This document shows positions 1 through 7,738 of a DNA stretch of 39,069 nt, one piece after another; position 1 is the stretch's first letter; each line of letters begins with the position of its first letter. Source of the stretch: Candidatus Bacteroides merdavium (lineage in GTDB: Bacteria > Bacteroidota > Bacteroidia > Bacteroidales > Bacteroidaceae); contig DXAV01000035.1 of the NCBI GenBank assembly GCA_019116805.1, forward strand, positions 1 to 39,069, given 5' to 3'. The position numbers and the translations under genes were made by a program. The notes beneath the pieces are model-generated. The model was not told the origin of the DNA and did no database searches. It saw only the letters and a list, made by a program, of their open reading frames with translations.

Positions 1-17
1 CCAAATTCTCAAGCGAT

Positions 18-1418
18 ATGACAAATCTAAGAACATTCACCCTGACGGCTCTCTGCCTGGCAGGCATCACCTACGCAAAAGCACAGACCGCCGATCCGAC
101 GCCAACCGCACAGGCCGACACCACCGCTGCCGCCCGCCTGCCCCAGCAATGGAACTTGCAGACGTGCATCGACTATGCCTTGCAGAACAACATCACCATC
201 CGCCGCAACCGCATCAGCGCACAAAGCACGCAGGAGGATGTGAAGACGGCCAAGGCCGACCTCTTTCCCTCGCTCAACGCCAGCGTGAGCCAGCGCGTCG
301 TAAACCGCCCCAATACCACCAACGGTACCATCATCAGCGGCGACAACATCACCACCAGCCAGAGCAAGACATCCTATAACGGAAGCTATGGCATCGACGC
401 CAACTGGACCCTCTACAACGGCGGCAAGCGGCTGAACACCATCAAGCAGCAACAGCTGAACCAGCGCATCGCCGACCTGGCTGTGGCCGAAAGCGAGAAC
501 TCCATCGAAGAGAGCATCATGCAGGTTTATGTACAGATACTCTACGCCGCCGAAGCGGTCAAGATCAACGAAGCCACCCTCGAAGTGAGCCAGGCCCAAT
601 ACGAACGCGGCAAGCAGCTCTTCGAAGCCGGAAGCATCGCCCAGAGCGACCTGGCCCAGCTCGACGCACAGGTGAGCAGCGACAACTATCAGCTGGTCAC
701 CTCGCAGGCCACCCTACAGGACTACAAGCTCCAACTGAAACAACTCCTCGAACTGGACGGAAGCGAAGAAATGAACCTCGACATGACGATGCCCGACGAC
801 ACCCAGGTGCTCACACCCCTGCCCAACAAAGTGGATGTCTATCGTACGGCCCTGTTGATGCGACCTGAAATCGAGTCGGGCAAACTCGATGTCGAAGCTT
901 CCGACCTCAACATCAAGATAGCACGCTCGGGTTACCTGCCCACCATCAGCCTAAGCGCAGGTATCGGAAGTACGAATGCCAACGGCAACGACTTCACCTT
1001 TACCGAGCAGATCAAGCAGAACTGGAACAACTCGCTGGGCCTCAGCCTGAGCATCCCACTCTACGATCGCCGGCAGACCAAGTCGTCCGTCAACAAGGCC
1101 AAGCTCCAGAAGCAGACCAGCGAACTGGACCTGCTCGACAAGCAGAAGACGCTCTACAAGACCATCGAAAACTTGTGGCTCGACGCCAACAGCGCCCAGC
1201 AACAATACGTGGCCGCCAGCAAGAAGCTGGAGAGCACACAGACCAGCTACGACCTCGTCAGTGAACAGTTCAATCTCGGTATGAAGAATACCGTCGAACT
1301 GCTCACCGAAAAGAACAACCTTCTCAACGCCCAGCAGGAAATGCTTCAGGCCAAGTATATGGCACTGCTCAACGCCGGCCTGCTCCAATTCTACCAGGGC
1401 GAAACGTTCGAACTCTAA
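18..1418 (+). CDS. TolC-family outer membrane efflux protein
   Basis: This is the outer membrane channel of a tripartite export system. It should form a trimeric beta-barrel with a periplasmic alpha-helical tunnel that docks onto the adaptor encoded next. The 466-residue length fits the family. A signal peptide covers about residues 1-23 (basic start, hydrophobic core, AKA-Q cleavage region). The long Gln/Ala/Leu/Ser-rich helical segments appear twice (about residues 50-250 and 270-460), the internal duplication typical of OEP/TolC repeats. A mature N-terminal WNLQTCIDYALQNN segment is characteristic of the Bacteroidetes members. The gene is the first complete one in the window and lies 38 bp before the adaptor gene, so it is probably co-transcribed with the next three. 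The substrate cannot be inferred from sequence. Confidence 0.93.
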   Translation: MTNLRTFTLTALCLAGITYAKAQTADPTPTAQADTTAAARLPQQWNLQTCIDYALQNNITIRRNRISAQSTQEDVKTAKADLFPSLNASVSQRVVNRPNTTNGTIISGDNITTSQSKTSYNGSYGIDANWTLYNGGKRLNTIKQQQLNQRIADLAVAESENSIEESIMQVYVQILYAAEAVKINEATLEVSQAQYERGKQLFEAGSIAQSDLAQLDAQVSSDNYQLVTSQATLQDYKLQLKQLLELDGSEEMNLDMTMPDDTQVLTPLPNKVDVYRTALLMRPEIESGKLDVEASDLNIKIARSGYLPTISLSAGIGSTNANGNDFTFTEQIKQNWNNSLGLSLSIPLYDRRQTKSSVNKAKLQKQTSELDLLDKQKTLYKTIENLWLDANSAQQQYVAASKKLESTQTSYDLVSEQFNLGMKNTVELLTEKNNLLNAQQEMLQAKYMALLNAGLLQFYQGETFEL

Positions 1419-1456
1419 CCAGAATAGAAACAATCAAAGCATAACAATTATAGCAT

Positions 1457-2680
1457 ATGAACAAGAAGAAAATCATCACCCTCACGGCAGGTGTCATCAT
1501 CGTGGCCGGAGCAGCCGTCTGGTTGCTTGGAGGAAGCAACCGCAAGCAGCAGGTTACGTATGAGATGGTCAAAGTTGGTCCGACGGACATTTCGAACTTC
1601 GTCACCGCCACAGGTACCATCGAGCCTGTTACTGAAGTCGAAGTAGGTACGCAGGTCAGCGGCATCATCGACAAGATTTATGTGGACTACAACACCAACG
1701 TCAAGGAAGGGCAGCTCATCGCCCTGATGGACAAGGTGACACTGGAAAGCGAACTGGCCTCTTCGCAGGCTACCTACGACGGTGCCAAGGCCGAATACGA
1801 GTATCAGCTGAAGAACTACGAGCGCAACAAGGGACTGAAGGCCAAGAACCTCATCAGCGACACCGACTACGAGCTGTCCGAGTACAACTACCTGAAGGCT
1901 AAGAGCGCGTTCGACAGCAGCAAGGCTGCCCTGTCCAAGGCCGAACGCAACCTCTCGTACGCCACCATCACCTCGCCCATCGACGGCGTGGTTATCAGCA
2001 AGGATGTGGAAGAAGGACAGACCGTAGCTTCAGGCTTCGAGACACCGACCCTCTTCACCATTGCCGCCGACCTGACGCAGATGCAGGTAGTGGCCGACGT
2101 CGATGAAGCTGATATAGGCGGCGTAGAACTGGGCCAGCGCGTGGAGTTCACCGTCGATGCCTACCCCAACGACACCTTCCAGGGTGAAGTGACCCAGATC
2201 CGTCTAGGTGAAGCCTCCTCATCGACCAGCACCACCAGCAGTACGACGGTGGTTACCTACGAGGTAGTCATCTCGGCTCCCAACCCCGACCTCAAGCTGA
2301 AACCGCGTCTGACGGCCAACATCACCATCTATACGCTGGACAAGCGTGGTGTGAACAGCGTGCCTGCCGCCGCCCTGCGTTTCACCCCGGCCCGTCCTAT
2401 CGTAGGCGATGATGCCATCATCAACGATTGCGAAGGCGAATACAAATTGTGGACCAAGGAAGGCAATGTCTTCACAGCCCACCCCGTCAGCACAGGTATC
2501 AGCAACGGAAGCTACACTGAAATAACAGGCGGCATCGAAGCCGGTACGGAAGTCATCTGCGAGGCCAACATCACCCGCAGCGCCCAACCCGAAGCCGAAG
2601 CGGCCGGCGAGCGCAGCCCCTTCATGCCTGGCCCTCGGGGTAACGACAAGAAGAAAAGCAACAGTAACGGCAAACAATAA
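1457..2680 (+). CDS. Periplasmic adaptor (membrane fusion protein) of MacA/HlyD type
   Basis: This protein links the inner-membrane ABC transporter to the TolC-like channel. One N-terminal membrane segment (about residues 5-26) anchors it. Next come a lipoyl/biotinyl half-motif around VEVGTQVSGIID, a long alpha-hairpin (about 90-170) and the second lipoyl half around ITSPIDGVVIS. Beta-barrel and membrane-proximal domains follow. The low-complexity tail is rich in Lys, Asn and Ser. At 407 residues it matches MacA-like adaptors. The start ATG is 38 bp after the TolC stop, and the next gene starts 12 bp after this stop, supporting one operon. A role in exporting a peptide, lipoprotein or drug is plausible from family knowledge but is not shown here. 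Confidence 0.92.
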   Translation: MNKKKIITLTAGVIIVAGAAVWLLGGSNRKQQVTYEMVKVGPTDISNFVTATGTIEPVTEVEVGTQVSGIIDKIYVDYNTNVKEGQLIALMDKVTLESELASSQATYDGAKAEYEYQLKNYERNKGLKAKNLISDTDYELSEYNYLKAKSAFDSSKAALSKAERNLSYATITSPIDGVVISKDVEEGQTVASGFETPTLFTIAADLTQMQVVADVDEADIGGVELGQRVEFTVDAYPNDTFQGEVTQIRLGEASSSTSTTSSTTVVTYEVVISAPNPDLKLKPRLTANITIYTLDKRGVNSVPAAALRFTPARPIVGDDAIINDCEGEYKLWTKEGNVFTAHPVSTGISNGSYTEITGGIEAGTEVICEANITRSAQPEAEAAGERSPFMPGPRGNDKKKSNSNGKQ

Positions 2681-2692
2681 GAATAAACAGCC

Positions 2693-3439
2693 ATGAACAA
2701 AGTTGTCATCGAACTACAAAACATCAAACGCAACTTCCAGGTGGGCGACGAAACGGTACACGCGTTGCGTGGCGTTTCGTTCACCATCCGCGAAGGCGAG
2801 TTTGTCACCATCATGGGAACATCAGGCTCGGGCAAGTCCACCCTGCTCAACACGCTGGGCTGCCTCGACACCCCCACCAGCGGCGAATACCTGCTGGACG
2901 GCATCTCCGTGCGGACCATGTCCAAACCTCAGCGAGCCATCCTGCGCAACCGCAAGATAGGCTTCGTCTTCCAGAACTACAACCTTCTGCCGAAGACTAC
3001 CGCTGTAGAAAACGTGGAATTGCCGCTGATGTACAACCCCTCCGTTTCGGCCGCCGAACGCCGCCGCAGGGCTATCGACGCCCTGATAGCTGTGGGCTTG
3101 GGCGACCGCCTGGAGCACAAGTCCAACCAGATGTCCGGCGGACAGATGCAGCGTGTGGCCATCGCCCGCGCACTGGTCAACAACCCCGCCGTCATACTAG
3201 CCGACGAAGCGACAGGTAACCTCGATACACGCACTTCGTTCGAGATTCTGGTCCTCTTCCAGAAGCTACACGCTGAGGGACGCACCATCATCTTCGTTAC
3301 ACACAACCCCGAAATAGCCCAATATAGCAGCCGTAACATCACCCTGCGCGACGGGCAGATAAAAGACGACCGTGTGAACCCTCACATTCTTGATGCAGCC
3401 GAAGCGCTGGCCGCCCTCCCCATGCCCGAGGAGGACTGA
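2693..3439 (+). CDS. ABC transporter ATP-binding protein, MacB/LolD type
   Basis: This is the cytoplasmic ATPase that powers the MacB-like transporter. All nucleotide-binding motifs are visible: Walker A GTSGSGKST at residues 42-50, Q-loop in FVFQNYNLLP near 91-100, signature SGGQ at 148-151, Walker B VILADE at 167-172 with a D-loop NLD, and a switch His in FVTHNPE. The length of 248 residues and the early LPLMY segment place it with LolD/MacB ATPases. The permease is a separate gene 22 bp downstream, so MacB is split into two polypeptides here, as is common in Bacteroidetes, rather than fused as in Escherichia coli. Confidence 0.95.
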   Translation: MNKVVIELQNIKRNFQVGDETVHALRGVSFTIREGEFVTIMGTSGSGKSTLLNTLGCLDTPTSGEYLLDGISVRTMSKPQRAILRNRKIGFVFQNYNLLPKTTAVENVELPLMYNPSVSAAERRRRAIDALIAVGLGDRLEHKSNQMSGGQMQRVAIARALVNNPAVILADEATGNLDTRTSFEILVLFQKLHAEGRTIIFVTHNPEIAQYSSRNITLRDGQIKDDRVNPHILDAAEALAALPMPEED

Positions 3440-3461
3440 ACCTAAAAAGAAAGTAAGTATT

Positions 3462-4682
3462 ATGAACGGAACAAACTTATTCAAAATAGCCCTGCGCGCC
3501 CTTGCCAACAACAAGTTGCGCGCCTTCCTCACCATGCTGGGTATCATCATCGGTGTGGCCTCCGTCATCACGATGCTGGCCATCGGCCAAGGCTCGAAAA
3601 AGAGCATCCAGGCACAAATCTCCGAAATGGGCTCCAACATGATCATGATACATCCGGGCGGCGAACGACGGGGCGGTGTGCGGATGGATCCCAGCGAAAT
3701 GCAGACCCTGAAGCTGTCCGACTACGAATCGTTGCGCGACGAGACGACCTTCCTCTCGGCCATCAGCCCCAACGTGTCGAGCAGCGGCCAGCTCATTGCC
3801 GGCAACAACAACTACCCCTCCTCTGTCAGCGGCGTAGGCACAGAGTATCTGGAGATACGCCAGCTCACGGTCGAAGAGGGCGAGATGTTTACCGAAGCCG
3901 ACATCCAGGTGTCTGCCAAGGTATGTGTCATCGGAAAAACCATCGTTGACAACCTCTTTCCTGACGGTACCGACCCCATCGGACGCATCATCCGTTTCAA
4001 CCAGGTACCCCTGCGCGTGGTAGGTGTCCTCAAGAGCAAAGGCTATAACTCCATGGGTATGGACCAGGACGATGTCGTACTGGCCCCCTACACCACCGTG
4101 ATGAAGCGACTGCTGGCCCAAACCTATCTGGAAGGCATCTTTGCTTCGGCCCTCTCGGAAGACATGACCGACTATGCCACCGAAGAAGTCAACACCATCC
4201 TGCGGCGCAACCACAAGCTGCGCGATACGGACGACGATGACTTCACCATCCGCAGCCAGCAGGAGTTAAGCTCCATGCTCAACACCACCACCGACCTGAT
4301 GACCACGCTGTTGGCCTGCATCGCAGGCATCTCGCTCGTCGTGGGCGGCATCGGAATCATGAACATCATGTACGTCTCCGTCACCGAACGTACCCGCGAA
4401 ATCGGTCTGCGTATGTCTGTCGGCGCCCGAGGTATTGATATTCTGTCGCAATTCCTCATCGAAGCCATCCTCATCAGCATCACGGGTGGCATCATCGGCG
4501 TGCTCATCGGATGCGGAGCGTCGTTCATCGTCAAGAACGTGGCCCACTGGCCCATCTTCATCCAGCCCTGGAGCGTCATCCTCTCGTTCGCCGTCTGCAC
4601 CGTCACCGGCGTATTCTTCGGATGGTATCCTGCCAAGAAGGCTGCGTGCCTCGACCCCATCGAAGCGATCCGTTACGAATAA
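3462..4682 (+). CDS. ABC transporter permease, MacB/FtsX type
   Basis: This inner-membrane permease pairs with the preceding ATPase. I chose ATG 3462 (MNGTNLFKIALRAL) because it begins with the conserved amphipathic MacB N-terminus and follows an AAAGAAAG purine stretch. An upstream ATG at 3390 would overlap the ATPase gene and add an unrelated Pro/Arg-rich leader. One membrane segment lies at about residues 20-42. A large periplasmic MacB_PCD domain follows, then three C-terminal segments (roughly 280-400) carrying the FtsX motif around GGIGIMNIMYVSVTERTREIG. The C-terminus DPIEAIRYE is the family ending. It is the last gene of the four-gene export operon. Confidence 0.94.
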   Translation: MNGTNLFKIALRALANNKLRAFLTMLGIIIGVASVITMLAIGQGSKKSIQAQISEMGSNMIMIHPGGERRGGVRMDPSEMQTLKLSDYESLRDETTFLSAISPNVSSSGQLIAGNNNYPSSVSGVGTEYLEIRQLTVEEGEMFTEADIQVSAKVCVIGKTIVDNLFPDGTDPIGRIIRFNQVPLRVVGVLKSKGYNSMGMDQDDVVLAPYTTVMKRLLAQTYLEGIFASALSEDMTDYATEEVNTILRRNHKLRDTDDDDFTIRSQQELSSMLNTTTDLMTTLLACIAGISLVVGGIGIMNIMYVSVTERTREIGLRMSVGARGIDILSQFLIEAILISITGGIIGVLIGCGASFIVKNVAHWPIFIQPWSVILSFAVCTVTGVFFGWYPAKKAACLDPIEAIRYE

Positions 4683-4692
4683 CCCCTCTTCA

Positions 4693-4761
4693 GGCATGGA
4701 TGATACGGATACTCACGATAAAGGAGAAACTTTACCCGTGAGAGTGAGTATCATCCATGCC
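4693..4761. repeat. Long imperfect inverted repeat after the export operon
   Basis: A 14-bp perfect arm GGCATGGATGATAC (4693-4706) is repeated inverted at 4748-4761. Inside it, further partial complementarity exists between GATACTCAC on the left and the region around GTGAGAGTGAGTATC on the right. There is no T-tract after it, so it is not a classical intrinsic terminator. It could fold the 3' end of the export mRNA or be a regulatory site for the kinase gene that starts 60 bp later. Confidence 0.6.
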
Positions 4762-4806
4762 CTCAAATAATTCTCCATTCTTCATTATTAATTCTTCATT
4801 TAATCT

Positions 4807-4814
4807 TATCTTTG
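4807..4814 (+). promoter_or_regulatory. Candidate -7 box for the LytS-type kinase gene
   Basis: TATCTTTG matches the Bacteroidetes -7 consensus TAnnTTTG, but I see no good TTG element 19-20 bp upstream. The box ends only 7 bp before the ATG, so a transcript from it would have almost no leader. Confidence 0.4.
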
Positions 4815-4821
4815 TCCCACT

Positions 4822-5922
4822 ATGATGAAACGAAACTTGTCACAACGCCCTTATCTTGTCGAAGTCCTGACCCATATCATAGGCTGGGGTATCGTCTTTG
4901 GCTTTCCGTTCCTCATAATGAGCCGGAGCGGATTCAATATTACGTGGCCTGAATATTTACGCCACGGATGTATTATCCCACTCTCCTTCCTTATCATCTT
5001 CTATCTTAACTACTGCCTCTTTATTCCCCGCTATCTGTTCAGGAACCATATAAAGATCTATCTTCTAATGAACGCAATCTGTATCCTGCTTATCGCTTCG
5101 GGATCGCATTATTGGCAGGAGTTCATCATAGCCCATCCCGATACTGTGCGCCCCATGAGACGACCAGATGGTCCACCTAAATGGATTTTCTTTTTACGAG
5201 ATGTGTTCTCCATGATTCTCACTGTAGGGCTCAGTGCTGCTATCCGCATGAGCCGCCGCTGGACAGCCAATGAAGCGGCCCGCCATGAAGCCGAACAGCA
5301 GCGTACTGAAGCCGAACTTAAAAACCTACGCAATCAACTTAATCCACACTTCCTGCTCAACACACTTAATAACATCTACGCTCTCATTGCCTTCGACACC
5401 GACAAAGCGCAACAAGCTGTGCAAGAGTTAAGTCGTCTGCTCCGTCATGTTCTCTATGACAACCAGCAAAACCTAGTCCCACTCAACAAAGAGATGGACT
5501 TCATCCGTAACTATATCGCCCTGATGCGTATCCGATTAGCTTCGAACGTCATGGTAGAAACTTACTTCGACATTAGTCCTGAAGATCGCACAGAGATAGC
5601 CCCACTCATATTCATCTCTCTCATTGAAAATGCCTTCAAACACGGCATTTCACCTACTGAACCCAGCTATATCCGCATACGCTTCAGCCAAACAGGCAAC
5701 CGCGTCACTTGTGAAATAGCTAATAGCTATCACCCCAAGACGCAGACCGACAAAAGTGGGAGCGGTATCGGTCTTGAACAGGTACGCCGTCGTCTCGAGC
5801 TCTCTTATCCCGGCCATTATACCTGGCAGCAAGGCCTGGACAAAACAGGAAAAGAATACCGTTCCACACTCACCATTGATTGTAATTCCACTCCAGAACT
5901 TCAAAAGCAAATAACGATATGA
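4822..5922 (+). CDS. Sensor histidine kinase, LytS/YehU (His_kinase) family
   Basis: This is the membrane sensor of a LytTR-type two-component system. Four hydrophobic segments lie at about residues 12-33, 48-68, 78-96 and 122-141, with little extracytoplasmic sequence. A basic coiled linker (about 145-170) leads to the His_kinase phosphorylation motif LNPHFLLNTLNNIYAL, with the phospho-acceptor expected at His176. The HATPase_c domain follows, with the N-box SLIENAFKHGI and the G-box GSGIGLEQV. The stop codon overlaps the regulator start (ATGA), so the two are translationally coupled. Signal and target are unknown; position right after the efflux operon suggests, but does not prove, a link. 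Confidence 0.94.
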   Translation: MMKRNLSQRPYLVEVLTHIIGWGIVFGFPFLIMSRSGFNITWPEYLRHGCIIPLSFLIIFYLNYCLFIPRYLFRNHIKIYLLMNAICILLIASGSHYWQEFIIAHPDTVRPMRRPDGPPKWIFFLRDVFSMILTVGLSAAIRMSRRWTANEAARHEAEQQRTEAELKNLRNQLNPHFLLNTLNNIYALIAFDTDKAQQAVQELSRLLRHVLYDNQQNLVPLNKEMDFIRNYIALMRIRLASNVMVETYFDISPEDRTEIAPLIFISLIENAFKHGISPTEPSYIRIRFSQTGNRVTCEIANSYHPKTQTDKSGSGIGLEQVRRRLELSYPGHYTWQQGLDKTGKEYRSTLTIDCNSTPELQKQITI

Positions 5923-6620
5923 AACTGAAATGTGCCATTGTAGATGACGAACCCCTTGCGCTCGGGTTACTTGAAAGTTATGTGACCAAAACTCCCTTTC
6001 TCGAACTAACGGGAAAATATTCCAGTGCTGTACAAGCCATGAAAGAATTACCTGACAAACAAGCTGATCTCATCTTCCTTGATATACAGATGCCTGAGCT
6101 AAACGGACTTGAATTTTCAAAAATGGTGCCTCCCCAAACCCGCATCATCTTCACTACGGCCTTCGAACAATACGCTCTAGACGGCTATAAAGTCAATGCT
6201 CTAGACTATCTACTTAAACCAATCTCCTACAACGATTTCTTGCAAGCAGCCAACAAGGCAGTTCAATGGTTCGAACTTCTCAAACAGCCTCAAGAGGAAA
6301 TCACCTCTATTTTTGTCAAAAGTGACTATAAATTGATACAAATAGAATTAGACAACATTCTTTACATTGAAGGACTGAAAGATTATGTCAAGATATACGA
6401 AGAAGGAACAAACCGTCCCGTTCTTTCACTCATGAGCATGAAGTCAATGGAGGAACTGCTGCCTGCTTCACGATTTATGCGTGTCCACCGTTCCTACATT
6501 GTACAAAAAAGTAAAATACGCGTCATTGACCGTGGTCGTATTATCTTTGGAAAAACCAGCATTCCCGTCAGCGACAGTTACAAAACCGCTTTTCAGGAAT
6601 ATCTTGACCGTAGAAGTTGA
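5919..6620 (+). CDS. Response regulator, LytTR (AlgR/AgrA) family
   Basis: The protein has an N-terminal receiver domain with acidic residues near VDDEP, the phospho-acceptor Asp55 in LIFLDIQMPELNG, and the conserved Lys in LLKPISY. The C-terminal LytTR DNA-binding domain (about residues 130-233) shows the family patterns FVKSDYKLIQI, LYIEGLKDYVKIY and MRVHRSYIV. Length of 233 residues is normal. It overlaps the kinase gene by 4 bp. LytTR proteins bind pairs of short direct repeats; I could not identify a convincing target box near the efflux operon. Confidence 0.95.
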   Translation: MKLKCAIVDDEPLALGLLESYVTKTPFLELTGKYSSAVQAMKELPDKQADLIFLDIQMPELNGLEFSKMVPPQTRIIFTTAFEQYALDGYKVNALDYLLKPISYNDFLQAANKAVQWFELLKQPQEEITSIFVKSDYKLIQIELDNILYIEGLKDYVKIYEEGTNRPVLSLMSMKSMEELLPASRFMRVHRSYIVQKSKIRVIDRGRIIFGKTSIPVSDSYKTAFQEYLDRRS

Positions 6621-6653
6621 AAGTCCACACTATCAACTTTTTACATAAAAAAC

Positions 6654-6683
6654 TTGCTATTTCGAAAATAAACCGTATATTTG
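6654..6683 (+). promoter_or_regulatory. Promoter of candidate small RNA A
   Basis: TTG at 6654-6656 and TATATTTG at 6676-6683 are separated by 19 bp, an exact fit to the Bacteroidetes housekeeping promoter. No start codon with a reading frame of any length follows within the next 100 bp, so the transcript is likely non-coding. Confidence 0.75.
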
Positions 6684-6688
6684 CCGAT

Positions 6689-6798
6689 GAATAGAAAAAT
6701 GGAGTTGTGAAACTCTTCAATAGAATAGTTTAGTTAAGTCTAGTTTAGTTTTTGTTAGGCACTTCCACGTTGTATATGCGATGGTAGTGCCTATTTTT
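6689..6798 (+). ncRNA. Candidate small RNA A (about 110 nt)
   Basis: This stretch runs from just after a consensus promoter to a strong intrinsic terminator. Near its 5' end a hairpin GAGTT-GTGA-AACTC (6702-6715) has a GNRA-type loop. The middle is U/A-rich with repeated GTTTAGTT-like words. The 3' end is the hairpin TAGGCACT...AGTGCCTA (6756-6793) followed by TTTTT. Candidate small RNA B on the opposite strand 0.45 kb away begins with nearly the same hairpin, suggesting a paralogous family. Bacteroides species are reported to carry families of paralogous small RNAs; I cannot confirm membership without a covariance search. The alternative is a long 3' element of the LytTR operon. Confidence 0.6.
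6756..6798 (+). terminator. Intrinsic terminator of small RNA A
   Basis: The arms TAGGCACT (6756-6763) and AGTGCCTA (6786-6793) pair perfectly; the stem continues after one mismatch with CCACG against CG(A)TGG. A run of T follows directly. Confidence 0.85.
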
Positions 6799-6963
6799 CA
6801 TCTGTGTTTCAAGCACTTATAAAATCGAGCGTTTAAGTCTCTTCGTAACAGGTTGCAAAAAACACTTGTCGGAAAATTGTCGGACAGCATTTTTCGACAT
6901 TTGGAATTGTACCAACTTTCTTAAACAAAAAGAAAAGAAAAATCATTTATAGTCAATATTTAC
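6799..6963. other. Gene-free AT-rich spacer with a TTGTCGGA direct repeat
   Basis: No open frame with a credible start is seen. TTGTCGGA occurs at 6866-6873 and again at 6877-6884, an 11-bp period, and an inverted relative (TTTTTCGACA) follows within 15 bp. The spacing of one helical turn suggests a possible protein-binding site; nothing identifies the binder. Confidence 0.4.
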
Positions 6964-7139
6964 AGTACTTACAAAGATATACTGAAGTTCTTACTATAGT
7001 GTACTAAAGTACTTATTATAGTGCACTAAAGTACTTACCATAGTGTACTGGAGTACTTACCATAGTGTACTGGAGTACTTGCCATAATGTACTGGAGTAC
7101 TTACCATAATGTACTGGAATACTTGCCATAGTGTACCGG
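6964..7139. repeat. Tandem array, eight copies of a 22-bp unit
   Basis: Eight head-to-tail units of exactly 22 bp start at 6964, 6986, 7008, 7030, 7052, 7074, 7096 and 7118. The core consensus is AGTACTTACCATAGTGTACT plus GG. The two central units (7030-7073) are identical; the outer ones diverge progressively, and a degenerate ninth copy follows to 7161. At each junction GTACT-GG-AGTAC forms a small palindrome. There are no unique spacers, so it is not CRISPR. It lies between two opposing small RNA candidates and contains no credible coding frame. Confidence 0.92.
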
Positions 7140-7243
7140 AATATTTGCGGGAAGAAATTGAGATTGTTAACTGAAAATACAGGCTGGATACCCAAGGGAA
7201 ATATCGTCACACATTATCATGAAAAAAGAATTCTAAGGCTTTA

Positions 7244-7461
7244 ACAAAAAAAAACGAGCAAGTTCTCACGAACTCCTCGCCTCGGGGATAAGAAAAGCCA
7301 AATGGCTTTTCTTATTTGTTTGCATCATTGTTATCCAAAAATCAATCTTAAAAACTTTACATCAAAAAAAACTTAATACACTATGAAAATCACTAAATAG
7401 CCTATGAAAAAAATTAATTTTTAACTAATTACCTATGAAAAACAAGTAGTTTCACAACTAC
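7244..7461 (-). ncRNA. Candidate small RNA B (about 218 nt)
   Basis: Read on the minus strand, a consensus promoter is followed immediately by the hairpin GTAGTT-GTGA-AACTAC (7461-7446). An AU-rich body follows, with three copies of TTTTCATAG at 7433-7441, 7402-7410 and 7381-7389. Next comes a perfect 13-bp hairpin (7288-7315, arms ATAAGAAAAGCCA/TGGCTTTTCTTAT) and finally a terminator hairpin with a nine-T run. There is no plausible coding frame. The 5' hairpin matches that of small RNA A. The three UUUUCAUAG words are complementary to AUGAAAA-type start regions and might be seed sequences, which is inference only. Confidence 0.62.
7245..7280 (-). terminator. Intrinsic terminator of small RNA B
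   Basis: On the minus strand CGAGGAGTTC-GTGA-GAACTTGCTCG folds into a stem with one bulged G and a GTGA loop, followed by a long T run (the A-tract at 7245-7254). Confidence 0.85.
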
Positions 7462-7465
7462 GATG

Positions 7466-7495
7466 CAAAGGTACAAAATCTTCATCAACCTGCAA
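7466..7495 (-). promoter_or_regulatory. Promoter of candidate small RNA B
   Basis: On the minus strand TTG (7495-7493), a 19-bp gap and TACCTTTG (7473-7466) match the Bacteroidetes consensus exactly. The predicted start is about 5 nt downstream, at the first base of the 5' hairpin. Confidence 0.75.
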
Positions 7496-7583
7496 TAAAA
7501 CGGCTCAAAAAAAGCTGTTATATAACATCTTTTTCAACTTCAACAGGCTTATTTACAAAATCAGCCAAGTTCCCTTAAAAACA

Positions 7584-7619
7584 AACCACCGAAATGCTTA
7601 AAAAAGCATTCCGATGGTT
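7584..7619 (-). terminator. Terminator of the kdgK-eda operon
   Basis: The arms AACCACCGAAATGCTT and AAGCATTCCGATGGTT pair with two symmetric mismatches around an AAAA loop. On the minus strand the hairpin is followed by TTTGTTTTTAA. It lies about 120 bp after the aldolase stop codon. Confidence 0.75.
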
Positions 7620-7738
7620 GTCCCCTTAAACACCTTTAAACAAAATGAATATCGTATTTACTCTTTACTAGTCAGCCTACCGCTTCCCTTACGCGGGTAA
7701 GTCCCACGGTAAGCAGACATGAGTCTATACGTCAAAAC

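Noticed and set aside
3390..3461. Upstream start for the MacB-like permease
   Set aside because: It overlaps the ATPase gene and adds a Pro/Arg-rich leader not found in the family.
6964..7161. CRISPR array
   Set aside because: Units are contiguous 22-mers with no unique spacers, and no cas genes are near.
7016..7210. Small minus-strand protein across the 22-bp array
   Set aside because: The predicted protein is just a translation of the tandem repeats, with no ribosome-binding site.
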